A stretch of 64,000 bases of DNA from Maratus speciosus (lineage: Eukaryota > Arthropoda > Arachnida > Araneae > Salticidae). The notes beneath the pieces are model-generated. The model saw only the letters and a program-made list of their open reading frames with translations, was not told the DNA's origin and searched no databases. The translations under genes and the position numbers were made by a program. The stretch is from the NCBI GenBank assembly GCA_963932465.1, contig OZ010786.1, positions 531,467,073-531,531,072 on the forward strand. The letters run 5' to 3'. Shown one piece after another: positions 27,925-39,734 of this stretch. The number at the start of each line of letters is the position of its first letter. Position 1 is the stretch's first letter.

Positions 27925-28676
27925 GGGGTCTCAGGACTCTTAAAGCTCTAAAATTTTCGAAATTTTAATTTTTTTAGATGTTAAACTTCTATGTTTTCTC
28001 AACATTTTTATATAATTGTTATCTTGAAATTCTCATTAGAACAGAAGTTATGTCATTTAGAATTATACTCGCTCAATAGCTGAAGAGGTGTTTCCAAAAT
28101 TTTGAAGTCATTTTTCTCCAAATGACGTTTTTGGGCATAACGCTCACGATATCTCAAAAACTTCTGAATATTTTTTCATACAATTGTGAAAACATTTATT
28201 TCATGTTAGTCTGTATAAACTGAACCTAAAATTTCCTTTTTATTGTAAAAATAAAATATTTTTTAGGGGTTTATATTGTTGAAATATTCTAAAATTTGCA
28301 TTAGCTAAATACAACTTTGCATTAAAAATATAAAAATGCTTTAAATACAAATTTATTTAGGTTCAGTGTCATTATTATAATCCGAGGTATAAGTAGGCAC
28401 CAAAAGTTTCATTCCAGTTGCAAAATGTATTTTGTAATCGTGCGCATAAGCTGTTATGCCGATTTTCTGCTCGTCAAATGTCTGACAGTTTGAAGTTCCC
28501 TGTAAATGCTAATTCTGCATCTTGCAATTTTTCAAATATTTGAAATGAAAGAAAATACTTGTATCTTTCATTCCCATTTAAAATTGTGTCTTAATATCAA
28601 ATACATTTTAAGATGTTAAATGTTGAAGATGGTCCTTTTTTTTCATTTTTTCCAATTTTAAGAGTCCTGACACCCC
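27925..28676. mobile_element. Satellite-borne TTAA/TIR element, copy 11
   Basis: 752 bp, right end GACACCCC, just after the last super-repeat. It carries ATAATCCGAGG near 28,377 where the others have ATAATCTGAGG. Confidence 0.88.
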
Positions 28677-29097
28677 TTAAAAAATGACTTTTTTGAAACA
28701 AACGTTTCTTTGTTTGACAGAAATATTTGGAAACAGTTGAGTAACTCTAGGATAGATGGCCATATTTTTTAAAGATTTAAATAAAAATGCTTAGACTGCA
28801 GATAGAAGAAATATTTATGCATATTTGAAATTCGTATACATATACTCATCATATTTTGGTCAAAATTAATTAAATATCGGCAACAAAATGTAGGAAACAA
28901 TATTGAAAATAAAATGGCAGATGTCCTTGGACATCTCTCCAAAAAGCCGAGGAGAGATGGCCACCCAATACAAGAAAGAAAGAATGAAGGTAAAGTAGCA
29001 AAAAATAACACAGTTCACGTACTTAATCATTCATCATTAATAAATATGAACTTTGTTAATTTTGAAGTTTTATTCACATTTTAATCATTACAAAACA

Positions 29098-31950
29098 GTT
29101 TGGGAGGCTGGTAGTTTTTAAGTATTAAATAAAATACTCTTTGCTGAATGATCTATTTTAGAAGAAAAATAGGTTCCTTTTTTAAATATGTGGCATTTTT
29201 TCCAATGTACCATGTAAAAATGAGAAATTCTTGATCTGGACAGAATTAGTATGATATTGTAATATAACGTCTCCCGAGTTACGGGAGATATCGAAAAGCG
29301 TTTCATTTTCTTTCGCATCTTCAGAAACGAATAAAATTTGTGCTTAATAAATTACTTTCTTGAAACAAACGTTTCTTTGTTTGACAAAAATATTTGGAAA
29401 CAGTTCAGTAACTCTAGGATAGATGAGCATATTTTTTAAATTTTCAAATAAAAATTCTTAGAATGTAAATAGAAGAAATATTTATGCATATTTGAAATTC
29501 GTATACATATACCCATCATATTTTGGTCAAAAAATAATTAAATATCGACAACAAAATATAGGAAACAAAATTGAAAATAAAATGGCAGATGGCCTTGGAC
29601 ATCTCTATAACAAGACGAGGAGAGATGGCCACCCAACACAAGAAAGAATGAATGAAGTTAAAATAGCAAAAAATAACACAGTTCATGTACTTAATCATTC
29701 ATCATTAATAAATATGAATTTTGTTAATTTTGAAGTTTTATTCACTTTTTAATCATTACTAAACAGTTTGGGAGGCTGGTAGTTTTTAAGTATTAAATAA
29801 AATACTCTTTGCTGAGTGATCTATTTTAGAAGAAAAATATGTTCCTTTTTTTAAATATGTGGCATTTTTTCAAATATACCATGTAAAAATGAGAAATTCT
29901 TGATCTGGACAGAATTAGTATGATATTGTAATATAACCTCACCCGAGTTACGGGAGATATCGAAAAGCGTTTCATTATCTTTCGCAACTTCAGAAACCAA
30001 TAAAATTTTTGCTTAAGGGGTCTCAGGACTCTTAAAGCTCTAAAATTTTCGAAATTTTAATTTTTTTAGATGTTAAACTTCTATGTTTTCTGAACATTTT
30101 TATATAATTGTTATCTTGAAATTCTCATTAGAACAGAAGTTATGTCATTTAGAATTATACTCGCTCAATAGCTGAAGAGGTGTTTCCAAAATTTTGAAGT
30201 CATTTTTCTCCAAATGACGTTTATGGGAATAGCGCGCACGATATCTCAAAAACTTCTGAATATTTTTTCATGAAATTTTCAAAACATTTTTTTCATGTTA
30301 GTCTGTATAAACTGAACCTAAAATTTCCTTTTTATTGTAAAAATAAAATATTTTTTAGGGGTTTATATTGTTGAAGTATTCTAAAATTTGCATTAGCTAA
30401 ATACAACTTTGCATTAAAAATATAAAAATGCTTTAAATACAAATTTATTTAGGCTCAGTGTCATTATTGTAATCTGAGGTATAAGTAGGCACCAAAAGTT
30501 CCATTCTAGTTGCAAAATCTATTTTGTTATCGTGCGCATAAGCTGTTATGACGATTTTCTGCACGTCAAATGCCTCACAGTTTGAAGTTCCCTGTAAATG
30601 CTAATTCTGCATCTTGAAATTTTTCAAATATTTGAAATGAAAGAAAATACTTGTATCTTTCATTCCCATTTAAAATTGTGTCTTAATATCAAACACATTT
30701 TAAGATGTTAAATGTTGAAGATGGTCCTTTTTTTTTCATTTTTTCCAATTTTAAGAGTCCTGAGAACCCTTAAAAAATGACTTTTTTGAAACAAACGTTT
30801 CTTTGTTTGACAGAAATATTTGGAAACAGTTGAGTAACTCTAGGATAGATGGCCATATTTTTTAAAGATTTAAATAAAATTGCTTAGACTGCAGATAGAA
30901 GAATTATTTATGTATATTTGAAATTCTTATACATATACACATCATATTTTGGTCAAAATTAATTAAATATCGGCAACAAAATGTAGGAAACATAATTGAA
31001 AATAAAATGGCAGATGTCTTTGGACATCTCTCCAAAAAGCCGAGGAGAGATGGCCACCCAATACAAGAAAGAAAGAATGAAGTTAAAGTAGCAAAAAATA
31101 ACACAGTTCATGTACTTAATCATTCATCATTAATAAATATGAACTTTGTTAATTTTGAAGTTTTATTCACTTTTTAATCATTACAAAACAGTTTGGAAGG
31201 CTGGTAGTTTTTAAGTATTAAATAAAATCCTCTTGTCTGAATGATCTATTTTAGAAGAAAAATAGGTTCCTTTTTTAAATATGTGGCATTTTTTCCAATG
31301 TACCATGTAAAAATGAGAAATTCTTGATCTAGACAGAATTAGTATGATATTTTAATATAGCCTCACCCGAGTTACGGGAGATATCGAAAAGCGTTTCATT
31401 ATCTTTCGCAACTTCAGAAACCAATAAAATTTGTGCTTAATAAATGACTTTATTGAAACAAACGTTTCTTTGTTTGACAAAAATATTTGGAAACAGTTTA
31501 GTAACTCTTGGATAGAAGACCATATTTTTTAAAGATTTAAATAAAAATTCTTAGAATGCAAATAGAAGAAATATTTATGCATATTTGAAATTCGTATACA
31601 TATACCCATCATATTTTGGTCAAAATTAATTAAATATCGACAACAAAATGTAGGAAACAAAATTGAAAATAAAATGGCAGATGGCCTTGGACATCTCTCC
31701 AACAAGACGAGGAGAGATGGCCACCCAACACAAGAAAGAAAGAATGAAGTTAAAATAGCAAAAAATAACACAGTTCATGTACTTAATCATTCATCATTAA
31801 TAAATATGAATTTTGTTAATTTTGAAGTTTTATTCACTTTTTAATCATTACAAAACAGTTTGGGAGGCTGGTAGTTTTTACGTATTAAATAAAATACTCT
31901 TTGCTGAGTAATCTATTTTAGAAGAAAAATATGTTCCTTTTTTTAAATAT
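29098..31950. repeat. Displaced copy of the 4,246-7,090 segment
   Basis: Monomers 29098 (S), 29766 (L), 31191 (S) and the start of 31858 match 4246, 4914, 6338 and 7005 at an offset of about 24,853 bp, with shared private variants (TTTGGAAGG, CTCTTGTCTG, GTTTTTACGTATT). The match stops inside monomer 31858 near 31,950-31,963, where the sequence switches to the scar-type monomer (TTCCAATGTACC instead of TTCAAATATACC). Confidence 0.85.
30017..30769. mobile_element. Satellite-borne TTAA/TIR element, copy 12
   Basis: 753 bp, right end GAGAACCC as in copies 2 and 3. This fits its place in the segment copied from 4,246-7,090. Confidence 0.88.
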
Positions 31951-32090
31951 GTGGCATTTTTTCCAATGTACCATGTAAAAAAGAGAAATTCTTGATCTGG
32001 ACAGAATTAGTATGATATTGTAATATAACCTCACCCAAGTTACGGGAGATATCGGAAAGCGTTTCATTATCTTTCGAAACTTCAGAAACC

Positions 32091-32108
32091 AATATTTTTT
32101 TCCCTTAA
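32091..32108. other. Element scar in hybrid monomer 31858
   Basis: Same scar, in a monomer whose left part matches monomer 7005 and whose right part is scar type. Confidence 0.75.
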
Positions 32109-32777
32109 AAAATGACTTTTTTGAAACAAACGTTTCTTTGTTTGACAGAAATATTTGGAAACAGTTGAGTAACTCTAGGATAGAAGGCCATATTTTTTAA
32201 AGATTTAAATAAAAATGCTTAGACTGCCGATAGAAGAAATATTTATGTATATTTGAAATTCTTGTACATATACACATCATATTTTGGTCAAAATTAATTA
32301 AATATTGGCAACAAAATGTAGGAAACAAAATTGAAAATAAAATGGCAGATGGCCTTGGACATCTCTCCAACAAGACGAGGAGAGATGGCCACCCAACACA
32401 AGAAAGAAAGAATGAAGTTAAAATAGCAAAAAATAACACAGTTCATGTACTTAATCATTCATCATTAATAAATATGAATTTTGTTAATTTTGAAGTTTTA
32501 TTCACTTTTTAATCATTACAAAACAGTTTGGGAGGCTGGTAGTTTTTAAGTATTAAATAAAATACTCTTTGCTGAGTGATCTATTTTAGAAGAAAAATAT
32601 GTTCCTTTTTTTTAAATATGTGGCATTTTTTCAAATATACCATGTAAAAATAAGAAATCCTTGATCTGGACAGAATTAGTATGATATTGTAATATAACCT
32701 CACCCGAGTTACGGGAGATATCGAAAAGCGTTTCTTTATCTTTCGCAACTTCAGAAACCAATAAAATTTTTGCTTAA

Positions 32778-33530
32778 GGGGTCTCAGGACTCTTAAATCT
32801 CTAAAATTTTCGAAATTTTAATTTTTTTAGATGTTAAACTTCTATGTTTTCTGAACATTTTTATATAATTTTTATCTTGAAATTCTCATTAGAACAGAAG
32901 TTATGTCATTTAGAATTATACTCGCTCAATAGCTGAAGAGGTGTTTCCAAAAATTTGAAGTCATTTTTCTCCAAATGACGTTTTTGGGAATAGCGCGCAC
33001 GATATCTCAAAAACTTCTGAATATTTTTTCATGAAATTTTCAAAACATTTATTTCATGTTAGTCTGTATAAACGGAATCTAAAATTTCCTTTTTATTGTA
33101 AAAATAAAATATTTTTTTAGGGGTTTATATTGTTGAAATATTCTAAAATTTGCATTAGCTAAATACAACTTTGCATTAAAAATATAAAAATGCTTTAAAT
33201 ACAAATTTATTTAGGTTCAGTGTCATTATTATAATCTGAGGTATAAGTAGGCACTAAAAGTTTCATTCTAGTTGCAAAATTTATTTTGTAATCGTGCGCA
33301 TAATCTGTTATGCCGATTTTCTGCTCGTCAAATGTCTGACAGTTTGAAGTTCCCTGTAAATACTAATTCTGCATCTTGCAATTTTTCAAATATTTGAAAT
33401 GAAAGAAAATACTTGTATCTTTCATTCCCATTTAAAATTGTGTCTTAATATCAAATACATTTTAAGATGTTAAATTTTGAAGATGGTCCTTTTTTTTCAT
33501 TTTTTCCAATTTTAAGAGGCCTGAGACCCC
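32778..33530. mobile_element. Satellite-borne TTAA/TIR element, copy 13
   Basis: 753 bp. Outer right end GAGACCCC, but AAGAGGCC replaces AAGAGTCC inside the terminal repeat. More scattered substitutions than the central copies, as expected nearer an array edge. Confidence 0.87.
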
Positions 33531-34871
33531 TTAAAAAATGACTTTTTTGAAACAAACGTTTCTTTGTTTGACAGAAATATTTGGAAACAGTTGTGTAACT
33601 CTAGGATAGATGGCCATATTTTTTAAAGATTTAAATAAAAATGCTTAGACTGCAGATAGAAGAAATATTTATGTATATTTGAAATTGTTATACATATACA
33701 CATCATATTTTGGTAAAAATTAATTAAATATCGGCAACAAAATGTAGGAAACAAAATTAAAAATAAAATGGCAGATGTCCTTGGACATCTCTCCAAAAAG
33801 CCGAGGAGAGATGGCCACCCAATACAAGAAAGAAAGAATGAAGGTAAAGTAGCAAAAAATAACACAGTTCATGAACTTAATCATTCATCATTAATAAATA
33901 TGAACTTTGTTAATTTTGAAGTTTTATTCACTTTTTAATCATTACAAAACAGTTTGGGATGCTGGTAGTTTTTAAGTATTAAATAAAATCCTCTTTGCTG
34001 AATGATCTATTTTAGAAGAAAAATAGGTTCCTTTTTTAAATATGTGGCATTTTTTCCAATGTACCATGTAAAAATGAGAAATTCTTGATCTGGACCGAAT
34101 TAGTATGATATTGTAATATAACCTCACCCGAGTTACGGGAGATATCGAAAAGCGTTTCATTATCGTTCGCATCTTCAGAAACCAATAAAATTTGTGCTTA
34201 ATAAATGACTTTCTTGAAACAAACGTTTCTTTGTTTGACAAAAATATTTGGAAACAGTTCAGTAACTCTAGGATAGATGACCATATTTTTTAAAGATTTA
34301 AATAAAAATTCTTAGAATGAAAATAGAAGAAATATTTATGCATATTTGAAATTCGTATACATATACTCATCATATTTTGGTCAAAAAATAATTAAATATC
34401 GACAACAAAATATAGGAAACAAAATTGAAAATAAAATGGCAGATGGCCTTGGACATCTCTCCAACAAGATGAGGAGAGATGGCCACCCAACACAAGAAAG
34501 AAAGAATGAAGTTAAAATAGCAAAAAATAACACAGTTCATGTACTTAATCATTCATCATTAATAAATATGAATTTTGTTAATTTTGAAATTTTATTCACT
34601 TTTTAATCATTACAAAACAGTTTGGGAGGCTCGTAGTTTTTAAGTATTAAATAAAATACTCTTTGCTGAGTGATCTATTTTAGAAGAAAAATATGTTCCT
34701 TTTTTTTAAATATGTGGCATTTTTTCAAATATACCATGTAAAAATGAGAAATTCTTGATCTGGACCGAATTAGTATGATATTGTAATATAACCTCACCCG
34801 AGTTACGGGAGATATCGAAAAGCGTTTCATTATCTTTCGCAACTTCAGAAACCAATAAAATTTTTGCTTAA

Positions 34872-35624
34872 GGGGTCTCAGGACTCTTAAAGCTCTAACA
34901 GTTTCGAAATTTTAATTTTTTTAGATGTTAAACTTCTATGTTTTCTGAACATTTTTATATAATTGTTATCCTGAAATTCTCATTAGAACAGAAGATATGT
35001 CATTTAGAATTATACTCGCTCAATAGCTGAAGAGGTGTTTCCAAAATTTTGAAGTCATTTTTCTCCAAATGACGTTTTTGGTCATAACGCGCACGATATC
35101 TCAAAAACTTCTGAATATTTTTTCATGAAATTTTCAAAACATTTATTTCATGTTAGTCTGTATAAACGGAATCTAAAATTTCCTTTTTATTGTAAAAATA
35201 AAATATTTTTTTAGGGGTTTATATTGTTGAAATATTCTAAAATTTGCATTAGCTAAATACAACTTTGCATTAAAAATATAAAAATGCTTTAAATACAAAT
35301 TTATTTAGGTTCAGTGTCATTATTATAATCTGAGGTATAAGTAGGCACCAAAAGTTTCATTCTAGTTGCAAAATTTATTTTGTAATCGTGCGCATAAGCT
35401 GTTATGCCGATTTTCTGCTCGTCAAATGTCTGACAGTTTGAATTTCCCTGTAAATGCTAATTCTGCATCTTGCAATTTTTCAAATATTTGAAATGAAAGA
35501 AAATACTTGTATCTTTCATTCCCTTTTAAAATTGTGTCTTAATATCAAATACATTTTAAGATGTTAAATGTTGAATATGGTCCTTTTTTTTCATTTTTTC
35601 CAATTTTAAGAGTCCTGAGACCCC
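34872..35624. mobile_element. Satellite-borne TTAA/TIR element, copy 14
   Basis: 753 bp, right end GAGACCCC. It is the last complete copy, with private changes such as CTAACAGTTTCG instead of CTAAAATTTTCG near the left end. Confidence 0.87.
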
Positions 35625-36296
35625 TTAAAAATGACTTTTTTTGAAACAAACGTTTCTTTGTTTGACAGAAATATTTGGAAACAGTTGAGTAACTTTAGGA
35701 TAGATGGCCATATTTTTTAAAGATTTAAATAAAAATGCTTAGACTGCAGATAGAAGAAATATTTATGTATATTTGAAATTCTTATACATATACACATCAT
35801 ATTTTGGTCAAAATTAATTAAATATCGGCAACAAAATGTAGGAAACCAAATTGAAAATAAAATGGCAGATGGCCTTGGACATCTCTCCAACAAGACGAGG
35901 AGAGATGGCCACCCAACACAAGAAAGAAAGAATGAAGTTAAATTAGCAAAAAATAACACAGTTCATGTACTTAATCATTCATCATTAATAAATATGAATT
36001 TTGTTAATTTTGAAGTTTTATTCACTTTTTAATCATTACAAAACAGTTTGGGAGGCTGGTAGTTTTTAAGTATTAAATAAAATACTCTTTTCTGAGTGAT
36101 CTATTTTAGAAGAAATATATGTTCCTTTTTTTTAATATGTGGTATTTTTTCAAATATACCATGTAAAAATGAGAAATTCTTGATCTGGACAGAATTAGTA
36201 TGATATCGTAATATAACCTCACCCGAGTTACGGGAGATATCGAAAAGCGTTTCGTTATCTTTCGCAACTTCAGAAACCAATAAAATTTTTGCTTAA

Positions 36297-36545
36297 GGGG
36301 TCTCAGGACTCTTAAAGCTCTAAACTTTTCGAAATTTTAACTTTTTTAGATGTTAAACTTCTATTTTTTCTGAACATTTTTATATAATTGTTATCTTGAA
36401 ATTCTCATTAGAACAGAAGTTATGTCATTTAGAATTATACTCGCTCAATAGCTGAAGTGGTGTTTCCAAAAATTTGAAGTCATTTTTCTCCAAATGACGT
36501 TTTTGGAATAGCGCGCACGATATCTCAGAAACTTCTGAATATTTT
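36297..36545. mobile_element. Satellite-borne TTAA/TIR element, truncated copy 15
   Basis: Only the left 249 bp remain. TTAA (36293-36296) and GGGGTCTCAGG are present, but at CTTCTGAATATTTT the sequence jumps to the satellite motif TATTTTAGAAGAAAAATATG. The junction shares TATTTT (36540-36545) with both parents, which points to a microhomology-mediated deletion. The right terminal repeat is missing. Confidence 0.88.
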
Positions 36546-36716
36546 AGAAGAAAAATATGTTCCTTTTTTTTAATATGTGGCATTTTTTCCAATGTACCAT
36601 GTAAAAAAGAGAAATTCTTGATCTGGACAGAATTAGTATGATATTGTAATATAACCTCACCCAAGTTACGGGAGATATCGAAAAGCGTTTCATTATCTTT
36701 CGAAACTTCAGAAACC

Positions 36717-36736
36717 AATATTTTTTTTTTCCTTAA
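36717..36736. other. Variant element scar in the terminal monomer
   Basis: AATATTTTTTTTTTT-CC-TTAA: a longer T run and only CC left before TTAA. Probably the same scar lineage, diverged at the array edge. Confidence 0.65.
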
Positions 36737-37090
36737 AAATGACTTTTTTGAAACAAACGTTTCTTTGTTTGACAGAAATATTTGGAGACAGTTAGAGTAA
36801 CTCTGGGATAGATGGCCATATTTTTTAAAGATTTAAATAAAAATTCTTAGAATGCAATTATAAGAAATATTTATGCATATTTGAAATTCGTATACATATA
36901 CTCATCATATTTTGGTCAAATAATAATTAAATATCGACAACAAAATGTAGGAAACAAAATTTAAAATAAAATGGCAGATGGCCTTGGACATTTCTCCAAC
37001 AAGACGAGGAGAGATGGCCACCCAATACAAGAAAGAAATAATGAAGTTAAAGTAGCAAAAAATAACACAGTCCATGTACTTAATCATTCA

Positions 37091-38160
37091 AAACACTTAG
37101 AAATTTCTAAAGGTACAATTATATCACTGAAAATCAGTGAAGGATATTTGAATAAAGAAAATTTGAAGTATATTTTCAATCCTTCTATTTTCGTAAAATT
37201 TTACCACATTTTTGGAAAAGATCTTTATGGTTTGTATACGTTTTATGGAACCATTTCTGATACCTTACGTATTGTATGTAGTAATCCTTTTTTGGTTGTG
37301 ATATTATGTTCTTCTCTACAACCAACACAGTGATCCTCATCCAATTCTAATCTCTCGGAATCTGTAGAATCTAATAATTTCAAATGTATTTAATCTTCTT
37401 TGCTACTGGAAGTGTCATGTTTTGTTTGTTTTTTTTATTCTCGAGTTTATTTTAGATTTTTCACAATTTTAAATTTATTTATCAACATTATATTTCTCCA
37501 GAATGAAGTTATATTTTCCGAACCAAAAATACATCGTTATGCCCTATTATATTATTGCTATTGAAACATTTATATTAGTTAAAATGTAAATAATTATATC
37601 AATTAATATATAAACATGCAAATTATTTAATTATTTTAAAAATAATCATATTTAGTTAAAATCCTCACTCAGCATAATTTTGAAATATTGATTATAGGTG
37701 GCCATCTCCCCTCAATTTAATGCGGCCAGCTGTCCAAAAATAGAGGAACACATTGCCACCCAATTTAAAGTGTCACTCCACCATTTTTATGTCTTTGTTT
37801 TAGACTTAAGAGCAAAGATCGGACTATATATGTGCCTAAAAACTCCTTATAGTAAAAACAAATGTACAACATAGGTACTGCAAAATATTCAGATACCTAA
37901 CTCAACAAAAATATCCAACCGCTAAATTAAATAAAATTAAAATTACACTTTCTTTTTATAATTGAAAAACACAGTTGCACGTCGCAATGCTTGAACACGT
38001 TGAACTATTTCTTACAAACAAACTTTATGCTGCAATCTATGGTATAGTTTTTGAAATATTTAGACTGGCCATAATCTCCTCTATGGCCATCTCTCCCAAG
38101 ATTACCCTATATCGAGTTATTTTTACAGCGCATTAATGAGTTTTCTCAAATGACAACGAC
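37091..38160. other. AT-rich flank, no gene seen
   Basis: No convincing ORF or RNA gene. Two spots echo the satellite dyad motif: GTGGCCATCTCCCC near 37,698 with TTGCCACCCAATTT near 37,752, and GGCCATAATCTCCTCTATGG followed by CCATCTCTCCC near 38,067. They may be decayed monomer pieces or a shared motif. Confidence 0.6.
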
Positions 38161-38878
38161 ACATAATCTCAGAAATCGATACATTTCTCAGGTTTTAAGA
38201 AGTGTTTCTGAAACGACAGTTTCTTTTGATAAAGGTAATTTTCGTAAACATTTTTGAATATTTTTTAAAAGGCGAATTATTGTTTTTTAATATAATTAAA
38301 AAAAACATATTAATGTTTAACAGATATTCTCGAAATACAAACATCATCTCAGAAATCAATACATTTATGAGATTTTAAGAAGTGTTTCTGAAACGAAAAT
38401 TTCTTTTGATAAAGGTAATTTTCGGAAACATTTTTGAATATTTTTAAAGCGAAATATTTGTTTTTTGAATGTAATTAAATAAACATATTAATGTTTAACA
38501 GACATTCTCGAAATACAAACATCATGTCAGAAATCAATACATTTCTCAGATTTTTAAAAGTGTTTCTGAAACGACAGTTGCTTTTGATAAAGGTAATTTT
38601 CGTAAACATTTTTGAATATTTTTTAAAAGGCAAAATATTGGTTTTTTGAGTATAATTAAACAAACATATTAATGTTTAACAGACATTCTCGAAATACAAA
38701 CATCTTCTCAGAAATCAATACATTTATCAGATTTTAAGAAGTGTTTCTGAAACGACAGTTTCTTTTGATAAAGGTAATTTTCAGAAACATTTTTGAATAT
38801 TTATAAAGCGAAATACTGGTTTTTTAAATGTAATTAAATAAATATATTAATGTTTAACAGACATTCCCGAAATACAAG
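38161..38878. repeat. Tandem repeat, 4 copies of ~180 bp
   Basis: Units begin with ACATCATCTCAGAAATCAAT or a variant at 38161, 38341, 38519 and 38700, a period of 178-181 bp. Each contains GTGTTTCTGAAACGACAGTT and TTTTGATAAAGGTAATTTTC and ends with ATTAATGTTTAACAGACATT. The copies are clearly diverged. The array is unrelated to the 668 bp satellite as far as I can see. Confidence 0.93.
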
Positions 38879-39261
38879 CATATTTAAAGCACAGTAATAA
38901 TATTAATATTATTTTTTTTTAATTTTTGCATTTATAAATTCAGTTAATAGCTGGATTATTTGGATTATTTGGAAATTGATAGGATCGAAAACAGATATTT
39001 CGTGTTCATTCCGCGTTGAAAAAAATAATTAATCGACTTTAAACAAAACTTGTAAACTTTTCCCAAAATTACGGCCAGCAAAAGTAATTTTGTTTCTTAA
39101 AATCTCAGAAATTTCTTCGTTTCTGAATTTTTTTTAAGATTAAGAATGCTTTTCTGAATCATTGTTATCTCCGAAGAGATTATGTTAAATACTTTTTAAA
39201 AGACTTTGTAGATTGTGTTACCAAGATAAGAAATATGTTATATTTATTCATCGTAATTCGA
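38879..39261. other. AT-rich spacer
   Basis: No ORF, repeat or RNA feature recognised. The start is very A/T-rich (TTAATATTATTTTTTTTTAA). Confidence 0.6.
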
Positions 39262-39734
39262 AATGATACAGATTGAAACAGAGTTTTAATAACTTTTTTA
39301 CTGTGAAAAACCTATCCATTTCTTATTAAATATTTTAGGCAAATATCTAGTAATAATTTTATTCAGCTGGAATAAATCCTTTAATTTTTTTTACAAAAAA
39401 TAATTCTAAAACAAAAGACAACATTTATCTAAAAGTTTCAAAGTAAACTATTAGAAGAATAAGTTTTGAAACCTAAAGAAAATGAATTCAAAGTTAGTCT
39501 GAAAGGGAGTCATTACAGAAGAGCAAACATTTAAAAGAACATCTTCTTTATAATAAAGAAAAAAATCCTGGTCGTTTCTACATTTTTTCAACTTGAAGAA
39601 AGGTAATTCTTGAACAAAGAAACACTTTATGTTTTTTAAAACCTTTAGGAAACAAATTGATCTATTCAAGATGTGGTACTTATAAATAAAGTTGATTTAC
39701 CAAAAACATCAAAGATAATAAATAAATAAATATA

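Larger units (their letters stand above)
1..37090. repeat. Satellite array, ~668 bp monomer with nested TTAA element and higher-order structure
   Basis: A tandem array fills the first 37 kb and continues past the left edge. Using the motif GTTTGGGAGGCTGGTAG as phase mark, monomers start at 61, 729, 2154, 2822, 4246, 4914, 6338, 7005, 8429, 9096, 9766, 11191, 11858, 12528, 13953, 14621, 15288, 15958, 17382, 18050, 19475, 20143, 20810, 21480, 22904, 23571, 24241, 25666, 26334, 27001, 27672, 29098, 29766, 31191, 31858, 32526, 33952, 34620 and 36046. Spacings are either 667-671 bp (short, S) or 1,424-1,426 bp (long, L). L units hold a 751-753 bp TIR element. Two L units are never adjacent. Short ORFs of 60-90 codons recur on both strands, but they only mirror the repetition and I do not regard them as genes. 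Similarity ends at about 37,090, where CTTAATCATTCA is followed by unrelated sequence. Confidence 0.97.
36046..37090. repeat. Degenerate terminal unit of the satellite array
   Basis: The last unit is built from a truncated L monomer fused at 36,540-36,545 to a scar-type monomer. It carries more unique substitutions than inner units (for example TTTGGAGACAGTTAGAG near 36,781). A 120-codon open frame (36,971-37,333, +) runs from it into unrelated flanking DNA; I see no family resemblance and treat it as chance. Confidence 0.88.

Noticed and set aside
455..34606. Recurrent 60-97 codon ORFs on both strands of the satellite
   Set aside because: They occur in the same phase as the monomer, overlap each other on opposite strands, differ by many amino-acid changes and stops between copies, and show no domain. 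Repetition explains them.
1..37090. CENP-B-box-like site in the monomer
   Set aside because: The stretch TTTCGATATCTCCCGTAA has TTCG but lacks the central A and the correctly spaced CGGG of the 17 bp box.
1..37090. 668 bp as four nucleosome repeats (4 x 167)
   Set aside because: The number fits, but the 752 bp insert is not a whole multiple, so L units would break the phase. Not supported.
1..37090. CRISPR-like regular repeats
   Set aside because: Units are hundreds of bases long without short spacers; the window is eukaryotic satellite DNA.
36971..37333. 120-codon ORF across the array edge (+)
   Set aside because: Its first third is satellite and the rest is unique AT-rich DNA; no recognised motif, no supporting signals.
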